Shown here: in pieces, positions 45,700 through 54,967 of the stretch
Numbering within the stretch: the first letter of the stretch is position 1
How the letters are laid out: each line of letters begins with the position of its first letter
From: CAVRUH01 sp963822595
GTDB lineage: Bacteria; Chlamydiota; Chlamydiia; Chlamydiales; Waddliaceae
Assembly (NCBI GenBank): GCA_963822595.1
Contig: CAWGIG010000001.1
Location: 62,001-126,000 of the forward strand
DNA length: 64,000 nt
Reading direction: 5' to 3'
The notes under the pieces: model-generated
What the model was told of the DNA's origin: nothing
The model's input: the letters and a program-made list of their open reading frames with translations, nothing else
Database searches by the model: none
Made by a program: the position numbers and the translations under genes

Positions 45700-46827
45700 A
45701 TGATAAATTTATCCCCAGTATCAACTGCACCAAAACTTTTCGGAGATCCCTTGAAAGGTGCCATTACTTTTCTTGGTATTAGAAAATATCGCACTTCACT
45801 TTTGAATAATGCTCCAATAGATATATGCCGTGAAATTGTGAAAATGAATTTTTGTAGGTTGGTTCCTGCTAATAAAAATATCACTGATAAAGTGTTTTTG
45901 GAACTTATTTCTAAAGTACGCATACTTACTTCTGTTGATCTAACTGACTGCAAAAAACTCACCACAGTATCAGTGATGCAACTTGCCAATCGTTCATCAA
46001 CTAGTCTCCTTCGAATAAAGTGTAGTGGAGATTTTAATGATAATACTGATGCTTTTAAGCTTCTGTCTCTGTACATTCCTTCCATAAATTTAGACGCGGC
46101 TCTTAAGTTCCTAGCCTTAAAGTGCCCAAACCTTCGATCGATAAATTTTGATGATTCAAAGAAAATCACAGATAAAACATTGTCTGACTTTGCATTGAAT
46201 TGTCAAAATCTCGAGTCGGTAGAATTACATAATTGTGATAACCTTGATGGCGAGGGTTTGATTGAACTTACAGAAAAATGCAAACTTAAATCGTTTTCAT
46301 TATGGAACGGGAGACAACACATAACCTACGATCATATCATACCTGTCATTGCACGGAATTGTCAAAACCTAGAGTCAATAACATTACGTTTACTTCATGA
46401 TCAAATAATTCTTTTTACTGAGCATTGTAAAAAACTTAAATCAATAATGATTTTTGGCGATGATACTTCTGATATGACTATTTCTGCGATGAATAAAAAT
46501 TTACATGATGTCAGAAGTTTAAACTTATATGCGTGGAATATTTCGGATGACTCAATGGTTCCTTTTGCAGAAAAGCACACTAAAATGACACATCTATATT
46601 TGTGTGAGAATATAGGTATTACTGATAAGACTTTATTTGCACTTTCAGATCACTGTCACGAACTTATTGAAATAGATCTTCAGGAGACTTCCGTTACGGA
46701 AGAAGGAATTGAAAGACTCATAAATTCTTGTCTATCACTAAGAGCCTGTTACATGGAGTATGACAAAATGTTTCAATCTCCTCTTAGAGCAAAATATCCC
46801 TACATAAAATTTGAATATAAAATTTAG
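45700..46827 (+). CDS. Leucine-rich repeat protein (cysteine-containing LRR type)
   Basis: A 375-aa protein with about eight LRRs of the cysteine-containing, F-box-protein type (LTSVDLTDCKKLT, LRSINFDDSKKIT, LESVELHNCDNLD, LIEIDLQETSVT). Such LRRs bind proteins; in eukaryotes they serve SCF ubiquitin ligases. The N-terminal 60 residues contain a short helical segment (NNAPIDICREIVKMNFC) that could be a degenerate F-box, which I cannot confirm. Likely host-interacting; carried on the island. Confidence 0.75.
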   Translation: MINLSPVSTAPKLFGDPLKGAITFLGIRKYRTSLLNNAPIDICREIVKMNFCRLVPANKNITDKVFLELISKVRILTSVDLTDCKKLTTVSVMQLANRSSTSLLRIKCSGDFNDNTDAFKLLSLYIPSINLDAALKFLALKCPNLRSINFDDSKKITDKTLSDFALNCQNLESVELHNCDNLDGEGLIELTEKCKLKSFSLWNGRQHITYDHIIPVIARNCQNLESITLRLLHDQIILFTEHCKKLKSIMIFGDDTSDMTISAMNKNLHDVRSLNLYAWNISDDSMVPFAEKHTKMTHLYLCENIGITDKTLFALSDHCHELIEIDLQETSVTEEGIERLINSCLSLRACYMEYDKMFQSPLRAKYPYIKFEYKI

Positions 46828-47192
46828 GCTGATAGTGGCGGTCTCGTGTGCAGAATTATTCTATAGTCTCTTTTTAGGATGAGTGATTGGCCAAAAAACA
46901 TTCCTAACGATGGGGTACACTAAAATTGCTCTCTCAGAGATAAGGAAGGAGCTAAATATTGCATACCAATATAATAACATTGAAACATAGCGTTAGTGAA
47001 AATCATATCTTCTCTTTAAGCGAAAAGGTAACCATTTTTTACAATTGACAATCTTGTCACTCCTGTGTCACTATAATAGACGATAAACAGCAATAGACAG
47101 CAAAAGTCGTTAACAAGCGATTGTGAGGTAACTCTTTAATTGTTCTACTGTTGTGTGTTGCAGTGTTTTGGATTTTATAAGAAAGCATCGGA
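46828..47192. other. Non-coding right flank of the island
   Basis: 365 nt with no supported gene. It is AT-rich with short repeats (ATAGACGATAAACAGCAATA around 47075-47100). A TTGACA at about 47045 and TATAAT at about 47072 are present, but their spacing of 21 nt is too long for a standard promoter. Confidence 0.4.
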
Positions 47193-47248
47193 TTCGAAAA
47201 CTGAAGTACTCTTAAGAGTACCGGGGGTTCAAATCCCTCCTCTTCCGA
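47193..47248 (+). other. tRNA-Ser(CGA) 3' fragment, attR
   Basis: A duplicate of 42824-42879 (55 of 56 bases) covering anticodon loop, variable arm, T arm and 3' acceptor strand. The 5' half of a tRNA is missing, so it is not functional. It ends 3 nt before the stop of the LRR-BTB gene. Confidence 0.85.
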
Positions 47249-47251
47249 TTT

Positions 47252-50200
47252 CTATTCCATGACAATTTCGAATGGGATGTTAGTCCCCAGTTTTTTGTTG
47301 AGTTCGGCCCAATCTTTTGTGATCCAATTCTTAAGGTAAATGTTTTCATCGTTGTCAAGCATCAGCCTCGGTAAGTTATTACTAAGGTGCTGAACCATAT
47401 TGCTGATAATCCCATTTTCACTATCAGTGAGGGTCTCTATATTCACATACGACAGTAGACGTATCAAGCCTCGCAGATCGCCATAAAACTTTTTGTAGGT
47501 TGGCGGTTGGGTTGAGATTTTCCCCATGTTCTCGAAAATTTTTTTCCTAAAGAGAGCCTGTCCCTTTTCACCTAATTGAAACGGTTGATAATGTTGCATG
47601 AAGAGATAACATTGATCAAACTGCGATTCATCGAGATTCTCTACCCGATGCTTTATGTACATTTGAATGTCTTCATTAGAATATTTGCGGATGGAACTAT
47701 CCTTAAGATTTACATATGCCTCTTCTTGCACCAATTTCATCAATTGCTCAACATCTCCTAATAGGCGAATTTTCTTCTTACTTGCAACCCTGAAAGCCTC
47801 TTCACAGATGTGTTTCAACTCTGCAAAAGGAGATTCTATATACATCCCCGCCAAAAAGCGAGCCAAAGTTGATAGATTTGTAGGCATTTGTGTATTCAAT
47901 ATGTGCTCCAAACGCAGGTTGAACAGACGTTGCAAATGCCCCCTGTCTTGGAATCCTAATCGCAGTTTTCTTAGACCATCTTTAGAATCATTTCCTGGAA
48001 AAAGGTATTGCGCCGTCTCCACCCACTCTTCATCATCGAATTCTTCCTGAGTACCTTCCATCACTTGATAAATACGAAGTAACTCCAAAGCGACACCATC
48101 ATAAGTAAGAGGCTGGAATGCACTTTCACCCTTGTAATCGAGATCGATGAATTCACCTTGTTTATATTTCCCCGAAAGTGCTATTGAAAGATAATTTTCT
48201 CCAAACATATCACAATAGCTCTTTAAAACAGCTCTGTGCACTGGGATCACCTTTCCGTCGATCTTTAATTTCGCATCGGTAGGGCCGTACGTATGCTCAA
48301 TGATTTTAGGAAATTTATCTTTAAAGTCTTCTCTGATGTGTTCCATATGTAGGGTAGAAAGGCGTTCTAAATGCTCCTCGTTTTGGAATCCCAATCGCAG
48401 TTCATTCAGACCTTCTTTAGACTGCTTCTGTGGAAAGAGGTGTTTCTGGGTCTGTATCCATTCTTCATCATTGAGTTCTTTTTGAGTCTCTTCCTTCACT
48501 CGATAAATACGAAGTAATTCTAAAGCCACCCCATCATAAGTAAAAGGCTGGAAAGTACTTTCACCCGTGTTATCGAAATCGATCATATCACCTTCTGTGT
48601 ATTCCCCAGAGAGAGCTTCTGAAAGAGGATTATTACCAAACATATCGCAATAACTCTTTAATACCGCTCTATGCACTGGGATCAATACTCCACCAATCTT
48701 TATTTCCACATCGGGAGGGCCGTATGCCTGCTCAATCATTTTAGGAAATGCTGTTTTAAAGCTTTCCGTAAGGTAGAATTTAAAGAAATCTCCCGGACTT
48801 CCCGGGATTTCTTTCCTGAGCTTATGCAGTTCACCAATTAATTTGATCCAATCATTACCCCAATAATCTAACATGACTGAATCCGGATTATCTCCACAGT
48901 ACAGCACGTACAATATTGCCTTTGCACCTTTAATAGAACCAATACGAGCAATGTCTTCCATAAGTTCCACAGGAACAACCGCACTATGATACGGAATTTC
49001 TTGCCCGTCAATGACAACAGTTTTGTCGGGTAGGCCGTACTTATTAAATTCTTTTTTGTATTGAAGATATTCAAGTTTAAAGTCTTTAACATACTGATCT
49101 TCTATCGGCTCTATCACTTTGAATCCGCTATCAGACCAGACACCCTCTTGGGCTAATATATTTTTCACTACAAAAGATTCAATACCCTTCGAATTAAATT
49201 TACGATTAAATGATGGTAAAGCTGTAACTAAATATTGATTTCGATCTTTTTCATCAACAGCTTCCCCATTTTTGATCTTTAGAAGTAAACTATAAACATT
49301 TCGTAATGTTTCCCCGTAAAATGGTAAATTATCCTCGAAGAATCCTAAATCCTTTTGGTTTAGAGGAAGGTTCGTAAATTCTAAAGGCAGCACCATTAAG
49401 CACGGCACATTGTGTTTGTGGTTTGTTATGTAAAGTTTACTTAAATTTGTCAACAGTCCAACTTCTTTGGGAAGATATGTGATATTTGTTTCATATAGCG
49501 TTAATTGACGTAATTCCTTTAAAAGGCTAATTTCTTTTGGCAATTCTGACAATGGGCTTTGACTTAAATCTAGAAGCTTTAATTGGGTCAGTTTTAATAT
49601 TTCCATTGGAAAGCTCTTAATATCGGTTTGCCGGAGAACCAAAGCTTGCAAGTTGCCCAAGTTCTCAATTGAAGAAGGTAAGCTTTCGATAGGGGTGTCT
49701 TCTATGACTATTTCTTCAAGTTTAACTAGTTTTCCAATAGAGGGAGGTAAGCTTTTGATAGAGGTGTTGTGTAGATCCAATTTTTCGAGGTTTACTAAAT
49801 TCCCAATTTCTTCTGGAAGAGTTGTAATCCCACAGTTTTCTATTAATATTTCCTTCAGTTCTGTGAGAGCTCCTATTTCTCGGGGAATTTTCTCAAGTTT
49901 TTGATACATTTGATTATAATCGTAAATATATAATTTACCTTCTAGAATTTCTTGCTTCATTTGTTGCTTGTCCTCTCTTGTCAACGGGAGTAACTCAGAG
50001 AGTGATGAAATAAAAGCTTCGACTTTTGCTTCATATTTATGAAAGCTATAGTAAATGATTACAGCGTTACCGACAATGGGGACGAGTGCGGTTTTGCCAA
50101 TAGCTCGCTTGGTTTCCAGATGTTCGAAGTATCGGTTATTTTTTATTAGGTCGACTTTGGTGTTTTCATTGGAAAGAAAGATTTTTCTAACAACAATATC

Positions 50201-50281
50201 CACGGCGTTGGTGATTGTGCTGAGTATGGGCACATAGTCGAATATTTGATCTAATTTAGTTAGAATATTTTGAATAATCAT
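47252..50281 (-). CDS. LRR protein with duplicated BTB-like modules
   Basis: A 1009-aa protein. Residues about 30-70 are mildly hydrophobic (GKTALVPIVGNAVIIYYSF). Seven or so plant/Roco-style LRRs follow (about 130-290; LPEEIGNL, LPPSIGKL, LPKEISLL). Then come three BTB-like starts: VVIDGQEIPYHSAVV, EIKIGGVLIPVHRAVLKSY and KLKIDGKVIPVHRAVLKSY. The latter two belong to a ~150-residue module duplicated almost exactly (YCDMFG, LSGxY, FQPxTYDGVALELLRIY). Such combinations are eukaryote-like and probably act in the host. It stops right beside the tRNA fragment. Confidence 0.75.
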   Translation of the reverse strand: MIIQNILTKLDQIFDYVPILSTITNAVDIVVRKIFLSNENTKVDLIKNNRYFEHLETKRAIGKTALVPIVGNAVIIYYSFHKYEAKVEAFISSLSELLPLTREDKQQMKQEILEGKLYIYDYNQMYQKLEKIPREIGALTELKEILIENCGITTLPEEIGNLVNLEKLDLHNTSIKSLPPSIGKLVKLEEIVIEDTPIESLPSSIENLGNLQALVLRQTDIKSFPMEILKLTQLKLLDLSQSPLSELPKEISLLKELRQLTLYETNITYLPKEVGLLTNLSKLYITNHKHNVPCLMVLPLEFTNLPLNQKDLGFFEDNLPFYGETLRNVYSLLLKIKNGEAVDEKDRNQYLVTALPSFNRKFNSKGIESFVVKNILAQEGVWSDSGFKVIEPIEDQYVKDFKLEYLQYKKEFNKYGLPDKTVVIDGQEIPYHSAVVPVELMEDIARIGSIKGAKAILYVLYCGDNPDSVMLDYWGNDWIKLIGELHKLRKEIPGSPGDFFKFYLTESFKTAFPKMIEQAYGPPDVEIKIGGVLIPVHRAVLKSYCDMFGNNPLSEALSGEYTEGDMIDFDNTGESTFQPFTYDGVALELLRIYRVKEETQKELNDEEWIQTQKHLFPQKQSKEGLNELRLGFQNEEHLERLSTLHMEHIREDFKDKFPKIIEHTYGPTDAKLKIDGKVIPVHRAVLKSYCDMFGENYLSIALSGKYKQGEFIDLDYKGESAFQPLTYDGVALELLRIYQVMEGTQEEFDDEEWVETAQYLFPGNDSKDGLRKLRLGFQDRGHLQRLFNLRLEHILNTQMPTNLSTLARFLAGMYIESPFAELKHICEEAFRVASKKKIRLLGDVEQLMKLVQEEAYVNLKDSSIRKYSNEDIQMYIKHRVENLDESQFDQCYLFMQHYQPFQLGEKGQALFRKKIFENMGKISTQPPTYKKFYGDLRGLIRLLSYVNIETLTDSENGIISNMVQHLSNNLPRLMLDNDENIYLKNWITKDWAELNKKLGTNIPFEIVME

Positions 50282-50498
50282 AATACTCCTTTAATTTCCA
50301 CCCCACATGTATTATAAATAAAATTTTAATGTTTTGCAACCTTAATATATTAAACATTCATAATTATATCTCTTGCGAGAAGATTAGGTATGCAAGTGTT
50401 TGTGTATAAACGGTATGTAAAAAAAAATCGACATGAATTCCTGAAAACTGGAGGATCTTCAAATAACCCATGTAAAATTTAGGGTGCTATCTGCCTCT

Positions 50499-50761
50499 GC
50501 CTGAAAGGCTTTAAGATTTCAACAGCCCAGGGGAAGGCCGCCTTGAAAAGGCAACGCCCCCCTGGGTAAATCGGTAAAAAAATCGCAGTCCGATGGACTG
50601 GAAGAGGCATCAAAATGGCGATATTTTTCGACGAAGTTTTTCTTGCACAAAGATGTTCCAGTCTTTCAGACTGCGGCTTTTTTATTCGAATAACCCAGGG
50701 GGGCGTTGCCTTTTCAAGGCGGCCTTCCCCTGGGCTGTTGAAATCTTAAAGCCTTTCAGGC
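50499..50761. mobile_element. MITE-like element with 69-bp terminal inverted repeats
   Basis: The left arm 50499-50567 (starting GCCTGAAAGGCTTTAAGATT) is the reverse complement of the right arm 50693-50761. The 125-bp middle contains an imperfect inner palindrome (CGCAGTCCGATGGACTGGAA versus CCAGTCTTTCAGACTGCGG). No gene fits inside. The rest of the 50282-50860 gap is AT-rich and featureless. Confidence 0.8.
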
Positions 50762-50860
50762 ATGAAGAAAAACTCATTCAATCAGTAAAAAAAAATCCAC
50801 GAATTTATCAAGCATAATTAAAGAAAAGCCCGGAGAAGCTGTCTATCAATGTAAGTTTTT

Positions 50861-51676
50861 TTACGAGACTGAATCAGCTAACGGCTGAGAAAACAATCTC
50901 TTTCGAAGGCCGTAGAAAAAGAGAGCGGGGTATAGGGTCCATAAGTACCAAAAAGATATTCCCATGATCGCAAATGTTCCCATGTGAAATAATATCGCCA
51001 TCGCTGCCACCCAATGCCTGGTTCTATTGAAAAAAAATAATGGCGGCAGAAAAAGCTCAAATACTCCCGTCCCCATACTCATCATCTTAAACACCCACGG
51101 CCATTGCGTTAACCACTTTCCAAAAGGCGTCCCAAGAAGAATCGTTTCTGTCCAAATTCGCTTTCCCTCCACAAACCAATGCACTCCCCCCAATAACAAC
51201 TTAGAAAATCCAGCTTGAAAGTACAGCAACGCAATATAAGTAATCATAAATGCCAGTATGAAAGAAGCCCTCTCATAATGAACTTTAGATATCCCACGAG
51301 GAACAAAACAAAGGAGTATCGCAAAAAAGTTCAAATGCGTGTTGGTCAGCCAATAAGTTGTACTAAAACATGTGACATAAAAATTAAAGAACAACAACGT
51401 AAGCGCAAATAACGGCGCCGTAAACCACCTCAAGGAAAGAAACAAATTACCTAATGCCAGCAAAATGACCAAATATTTCAAAGTCCAAAAGTGCATTCCC
51501 AAATTCGGAAACCAATAAAAAGGAAAACGAGCCGTAAATAACCAATCCGCCGTGTCGACATAAAAGCTGTCATAAGGTCCTAATATTAACAAAATAATAA
51601 CCACACAAGACAACGTATAGCTGACAAGATTCAATCTCTCAAATGCATCCGACTGATCAAACAGAAATTTTTTCAT
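50861..51676 (-). CDS. HTTM-like integral membrane protein
   Basis: A 271-aa protein with about seven hydrophobic helices and aromatic-rich loops (HFWTLKYLVILLALGNLF, GFSKLLLGGVHWF, FHMGTFAIMGISFWYLW). The pattern resembles the HTTM domain family related to vitamin K-dependent gamma-carboxylase, but the assignment is tentative. Its start overlaps the previous gene's stop by 4 nt, so the two form a pair. Confidence 0.6.
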   Translation of the reverse strand: MKKFLFDQSDAFERLNLVSYTLSCVVIILLILGPYDSFYVDTADWLFTARFPFYWFPNLGMHFWTLKYLVILLALGNLFLSLRWFTAPLFALTLLFFNFYVTCFSTTYWLTNTHLNFFAILLCFVPRGISKVHYERASFILAFMITYIALLYFQAGFSKLLLGGVHWFVEGKRIWTETILLGTPFGKWLTQWPWVFKMMSMGTGVFELFLPPLFFFNRTRHWVAAMAILFHMGTFAIMGISFWYLWTLYPALFFYGLRKRLFSQPLADSVS

Positions 51677-52149
51677 GGGAACATCGCCATCCTATCATGT
51701 ACTTTTAACGAACCTGAGCGCTCTCCTTCCTCAAATTCAACTACATGAGTTTCGAATTTTAATTTGACAAAGGGTTTGTCTTTTGGGGGTTTCACTGCGC
51801 TAAACATCTCGTCAAATGCCCACCAGGGATTTTCATTAATACGAGCTAATAGATAATTTACCAATTTTGCTTGTTGATCGTTAACTCCTTTTTTGGTGAG
51901 ATTACGAACCAATCCTGAACAACGCGCATATTCTATGGGAATAATTTTACCCGGATGGACAATGCAAATATTGCCTTCCGCATCTTCCAGAACCGCTTGT
52001 ACAATGGGTTTCTTCTTCAAAGGCATTTGTGAAAAAAGGCGATGACTCGAAAAGGGCCAGAAAAACCCTCCAAACAGAGTCAAATAAAATTGTATAGAAA
52101 TAAAGAGAACCAGAAACGATGATAAAGCAATCCGTTCGAATCTTTTCAT
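51673..52149 (-). CDS. Membrane-anchored partner of the HTTM-like protein
   Basis: A 158-aa protein with one N-terminal helix (IALSSFLVLFISIQFYLTLF) and an outer soluble domain of about 120 residues. Proteins of this size and topology are often encoded beside HTTM proteins; here the 4-nt overlap supports a joint complex. Function unknown. Confidence 0.55.
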   Translation of the reverse strand: MKRFERIALSSFLVLFISIQFYLTLFGGFFWPFSSHRLFSQMPLKKKPIVQAVLEDAEGNICIVHPGKIIPIEYARCSGLVRNLTKKGVNDQQAKLVNYLLARINENPWWAFDEMFSAVKPPKDKPFVKLKFETHVVEFEEGERSGSLKVHDRMAMFP

Positions 52150-52174
52150 GCCTTAGAATAATAGAAATAAAAAA

Positions 52175-52200
52175 AAAGAGCCAGAAAAATCTGGCTCTTT
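52175..52200 (-). terminator. Rho-independent terminator between 51673 and 52216 genes
   Basis: AAAGAGCCAG pairs with CTGGCTCTTT across a 6-nt loop. Read on the minus strand it is followed by a run of T (the A tract at 52165-52174), so it ends transcription of the small membrane protein gene. Confidence 0.8.
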
Positions 52201-52215
52201 ATGACTTTAGCTCTG

Positions 52216-52401
52216 TTACTTCGCTGGTGTTTGATTAAAAATCAACTGGATTTTATCCACTGCCCATAAGACAACGTTCGCAATGAAATCAAAAATATGG
52301 TTGATCCAAATCACTAACGTGTTAAATGTGTCAGGCAGATAACGATAAATAATAAAGAAGAGCATTCCAAATAGAACTAAATTTATCAAAAACCTAAACA
52401 T
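52216..52401 (-). CDS. Small membrane protein
   Basis: A 61-aa protein from the ATG with GAGG 7 nt upstream (MFRFLINLVLFGMLFFIIYR); a longer 76-aa reading lacks support. One clear transmembrane helix and an amphipathic second segment (IFDFIANVVLWAVDKIQLIF). It sits after the aldolase gene and before a terminator. Function unknown. Confidence 0.55.
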   Translation of the reverse strand: MFRFLINLVLFGMLFFIIYRYLPDTFNTLVIWINHIFDFIANVVLWAVDKIQLIFNQTPAK

Positions 52402-52452
52402 AAATACCTCAATTTTTTTGTTTATAATTACACTTTCACTATTCAAAGAAAT

Positions 52453-53526
52453 TTATGCAATAGAAATTTTTTGGTTAAGGTAAATATCTTGTATTGCATG
52501 GAATAACTCCACACCGTCTTTCATCGGCCGTTGGAAAGTTTTTCTTCCACTAATCAAACCCATTCCGCCGGCTCTCTTGTTTATTATGGCCGTTTTAACG
52601 ACTTCGGCAAGATCGTCTTTCCCTGAAGCGCCTCCGGAATTAATCAATCCTACCCTTCCATTCATGCCATTGAGCACTTGATATCGACAGTAATCGATCA
52701 AATTATCAGTACAAAGGTCAGTATACATCTTTTCGGAATACTTGCCATAACCTTTATTCTTCACATTCATCGCCTTATATCCGCCATTAACCATTGGCAG
52801 TTTTTGTTTCACGATATCTGCTCCAATGGTCGCACCTAGATAATTAGCTTGTCCGGTCAAGTCAGCGCTATCATGGTAATCGACATTGTCAATTTTAAAG
52901 GCAGGATTGCGCAGATAGCACCACAAAATTGTCGCCATGCCTAGATCATGGGCATGATGAAAAACTTCGGAAATTTCCTGAATCTGCCTATCCGATTCTT
53001 CAGATCCAAAATAGATTGTCGCACCCACAGCTACGGCGCCCATATCAAATCCTTGCTTGACGCTTGCATAGATGATTTGGTCGTGCTTATTTGGGAAAGT
53101 CAGAAGTTCATTATGGTTGACTTTGAGGATAAAAGGAATTTTATGAGAGTATTTTCTAGCGACGAGCCCCAAGATACCTAAAGTTGAAGCCACAGCATTG
53201 CAGCCCCCTTCGATGGCTAATTTTATAATGTTCTCGGGATCAAAGTACTCCGGGTTCGGAGCAAAGGAGGCGCCTGCGGAATGCTCTACCCCTTGGTCTA
53301 CGGGCAATATAGAAAGATAACCGGTACCTGCCAAACGGCCGTGATTAAACATGGCGGATAAACTTCTTAAAACTGCAGGAGATCGATCGCTTTTGCTATG
53401 TACATCATCCAGCCAGGACCCGCTAGGGGTGATTAGTTTATTCTTTGGAATTTTTTGACATACATGGTTTAAGAGTTTCTCTCCCTCTTCACCTAAAAGC
53501 TCATGTATCTTTTCAATGTCTATCAT
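52453..53526 (-). CDS. fbaB: Fructose-bisphosphate aldolase class I (DhnA type)
   Basis: A 357-aa archaeal/DhnA-type class I aldolase splitting fructose 1,6-bisphosphate into two triose phosphates. Seen: PVDQGVEHS (residues 75-83), FILKVNHNE, and the probable Schiff-base lysine K240 in GADIVKQKLP, plus a C-terminal GGASGKDD phosphate loop. This is the aldolase type used by chlamydiae. Length is normal. Confidence 0.93.
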   Translation of the reverse strand: MIDIEKIHELLGEEGEKLLNHVCQKIPKNKLITPSGSWLDDVHSKSDRSPAVLRSLSAMFNHGRLAGTGYLSILPVDQGVEHSAGASFAPNPEYFDPENIIKLAIEGGCNAVASTLGILGLVARKYSHKIPFILKVNHNELLTFPNKHDQIIYASVKQGFDMGAVAVGATIYFGSEESDRQIQEISEVFHHAHDLGMATILWCYLRNPAFKIDNVDYHDSADLTGQANYLGATIGADIVKQKLPMVNGGYKAMNVKNKGYGKYSEKMYTDLCTDNLIDYCRYQVLNGMNGRVGLINSGGASGKDDLAEVVKTAIINKRAGGMGLISGRKTFQRPMKDGVELFHAIQDIYLNQKISIA

Positions 53527-53544
53527 AACTTTACCTACCTTTTT

Positions 53545-54495
53545 TCAAAATTTATCTGAAATACGCATTTGATGCACAGGAAAATTCAAAGGGATCAAAT
53601 TAAAGGAGTCCCATTCTCTACCATCGATATCAAAGACCGTTAAAACAGGGTATTGGTTTTCACCCCCCCATTTCAGGATTAAGTAGTGGGAAAATGTTTT
53701 ATTTTCCGGAAAAGCGTTTCCTCTATTTACGATTCCTCCGCTGCTAACTTGCCAAATTCCTTCTCTATTGGATCTATCGTAGAACGGTTCATAAGAACAA
53801 AAATAGGCATTGATATGATTTTTTCTGAGGATACTCCAAAAGATGTCTCTTGTAACGGAATCTTTATCCAACCCTAAATAGACCCCTGAAGGGGCTGTAG
53901 AGGAGAAGGCGGGAAAATGGCTTAAAACAAATCGATATTTGTAGGCACCTGCATTTATTTCGAGATATTTTTCGAGCCAATCCAAAATAGGAATGCCGGG
54001 CTTTGTTCCTATGATTGTCATTCCATCGGGCTCATCAAAGCCGGTTGCAAGAACAATAAATTCAGAAGAGCTTATCCCTACAGTATAAGCCAAATGATAG
54101 GGAGGGCGAGGAGAAATTTTATTGATGTTGAAATGTTCACGGAAGGTTTCGATGATTTCATAATTTGCTTGATGATGATTTCCTAATGTGGGATAGATGG
54201 GGATGTCTTTCCCGAGGAATCTATTTTTCATATTCGAAAATACGTCGAGTTGCCTTTTAAAATTCTCCTGGGTGAGCGTTCCCGAATTTTCGAGGCTCAT
54301 CTCTAAGTCGCCTGTGAAAAATACGGCACTAGGTCTTTGAGACCTTATAGATGAAAACAGTTTTGCCAATAGAGGATCGGCAAAGCCTGCGATAGAGTCT
54401 TCTTGAATATAGTTGGTTCCAAAAATTGCCACACGAAATTCTGCTTCTGCATGTAAAATTTGAACTGAAAAAAGAAAAATAAATAGGTATCTCAT
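53545..54495 (-). CDS. Exported calcineurin-like metallophosphoesterase
   Basis: A 316-aa protein from the ATG with GGAG upstream. It has a signal peptide (MRYLFIFLFSVQILHAEA) and metallophosphoesterase motifs: FFTGDLEMS, PTLGNHHQ (GNH[DE]-like, with H in place of the usual D/E), and VLSHFPAF. The first D motif (GDxH) is replaced by IFGTNY, so activity is uncertain. It follows the RidA gene by 2 nt. Likely periplasmic. Confidence 0.75.
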   Translation of the reverse strand: MRYLFIFLFSVQILHAEAEFRVAIFGTNYIQEDSIAGFADPLLAKLFSSIRSQRPSAVFFTGDLEMSLENSGTLTQENFKRQLDVFSNMKNRFLGKDIPIYPTLGNHHQANYEIIETFREHFNINKISPRPPYHLAYTVGISSSEFIVLATGFDEPDGMTIIGTKPGIPILDWLEKYLEINAGAYKYRFVLSHFPAFSSTAPSGVYLGLDKDSVTRDIFWSILRKNHINAYFCSYEPFYDRSNREGIWQVSSGGIVNRGNAFPENKTFSHYLILKWGGENQYPVLTVFDIDGREWDSFNLIPLNFPVHQMRISDKF

Positions 54496-54497
54496 GA

Positions 54498-54890
54498 TTA
54501 TTCTCCAAAGGCAATGCATGAAATTTCTATGGGGGAACTGAGAGGAAGTTCCGAAACTTGCACCGTTTGCCTAGCGGGGTAAATGGGTCCGGGGAATTTT
54601 TTTGCATACTCTTCATTCATCGGAGCAAAATCGTTTTTTAAATCTTTGAGGAAGATATCCACTCTAACGACTTGCTGCAAGTTGCTTTTACCTTCCAACA
54701 GAATTGCTTCTAGATTACTTAAAACCTGCCGGGTCAACTCTCGGATTCCCCCTTCGACTATCTTGCCTGTATGAGGGTCGATAGGAAGCTGTCCCGATAT
54801 AAACAAAAGGCTGCGTGATCCCTCCATGCTGATCCCTTGAGAGTAGGGTCCGATGGCTTTGGGAGCCTTTGCTGTCTCTATTTTCTTCAT
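54498..54890 (-). CDS. ridA: RidA family enamine/imine deaminase
   Basis: A 130-aa protein starting MKKIETAKAPKAIGPYSQG, with the family blocks LFISGQLPIDPHTG and RVDIFLKDL, and the carboxylate-binding arginine in IYPARQTVQV. It hydrolyses reactive 2-aminoacrylate-type intermediates from PLP enzymes. I prefer the ATG at 54890 with GGA 7 nt upstream over the TTG at 54902. Confidence 0.93.
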   Translation of the reverse strand: MKKIETAKAPKAIGPYSQGISMEGSRSLLFISGQLPIDPHTGKIVEGGIRELTRQVLSNLEAILLEGKSNLQQVVRVDIFLKDLKNDFAPMNEEYAKKFPGPIYPARQTVQVSELPLSSPIEISCIAFGE

Positions 54891-54967
54891 ATAATCATCC
54901 AAAAAACTTGATATAATATAAAATATGTTATAACTCTTATGTAAAAGATATACAACCAGGATTTTTT

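Noticed and set aside
47193..47248. A third tRNA-Ser gene
   Set aside because: Only the 3' half is present; the 5' acceptor strand and D arm are missing.
50593..50817. Reading frame in the MITE-like element
   Set aside because: It lies within the inverted repeat and its translation reflects the palindrome.
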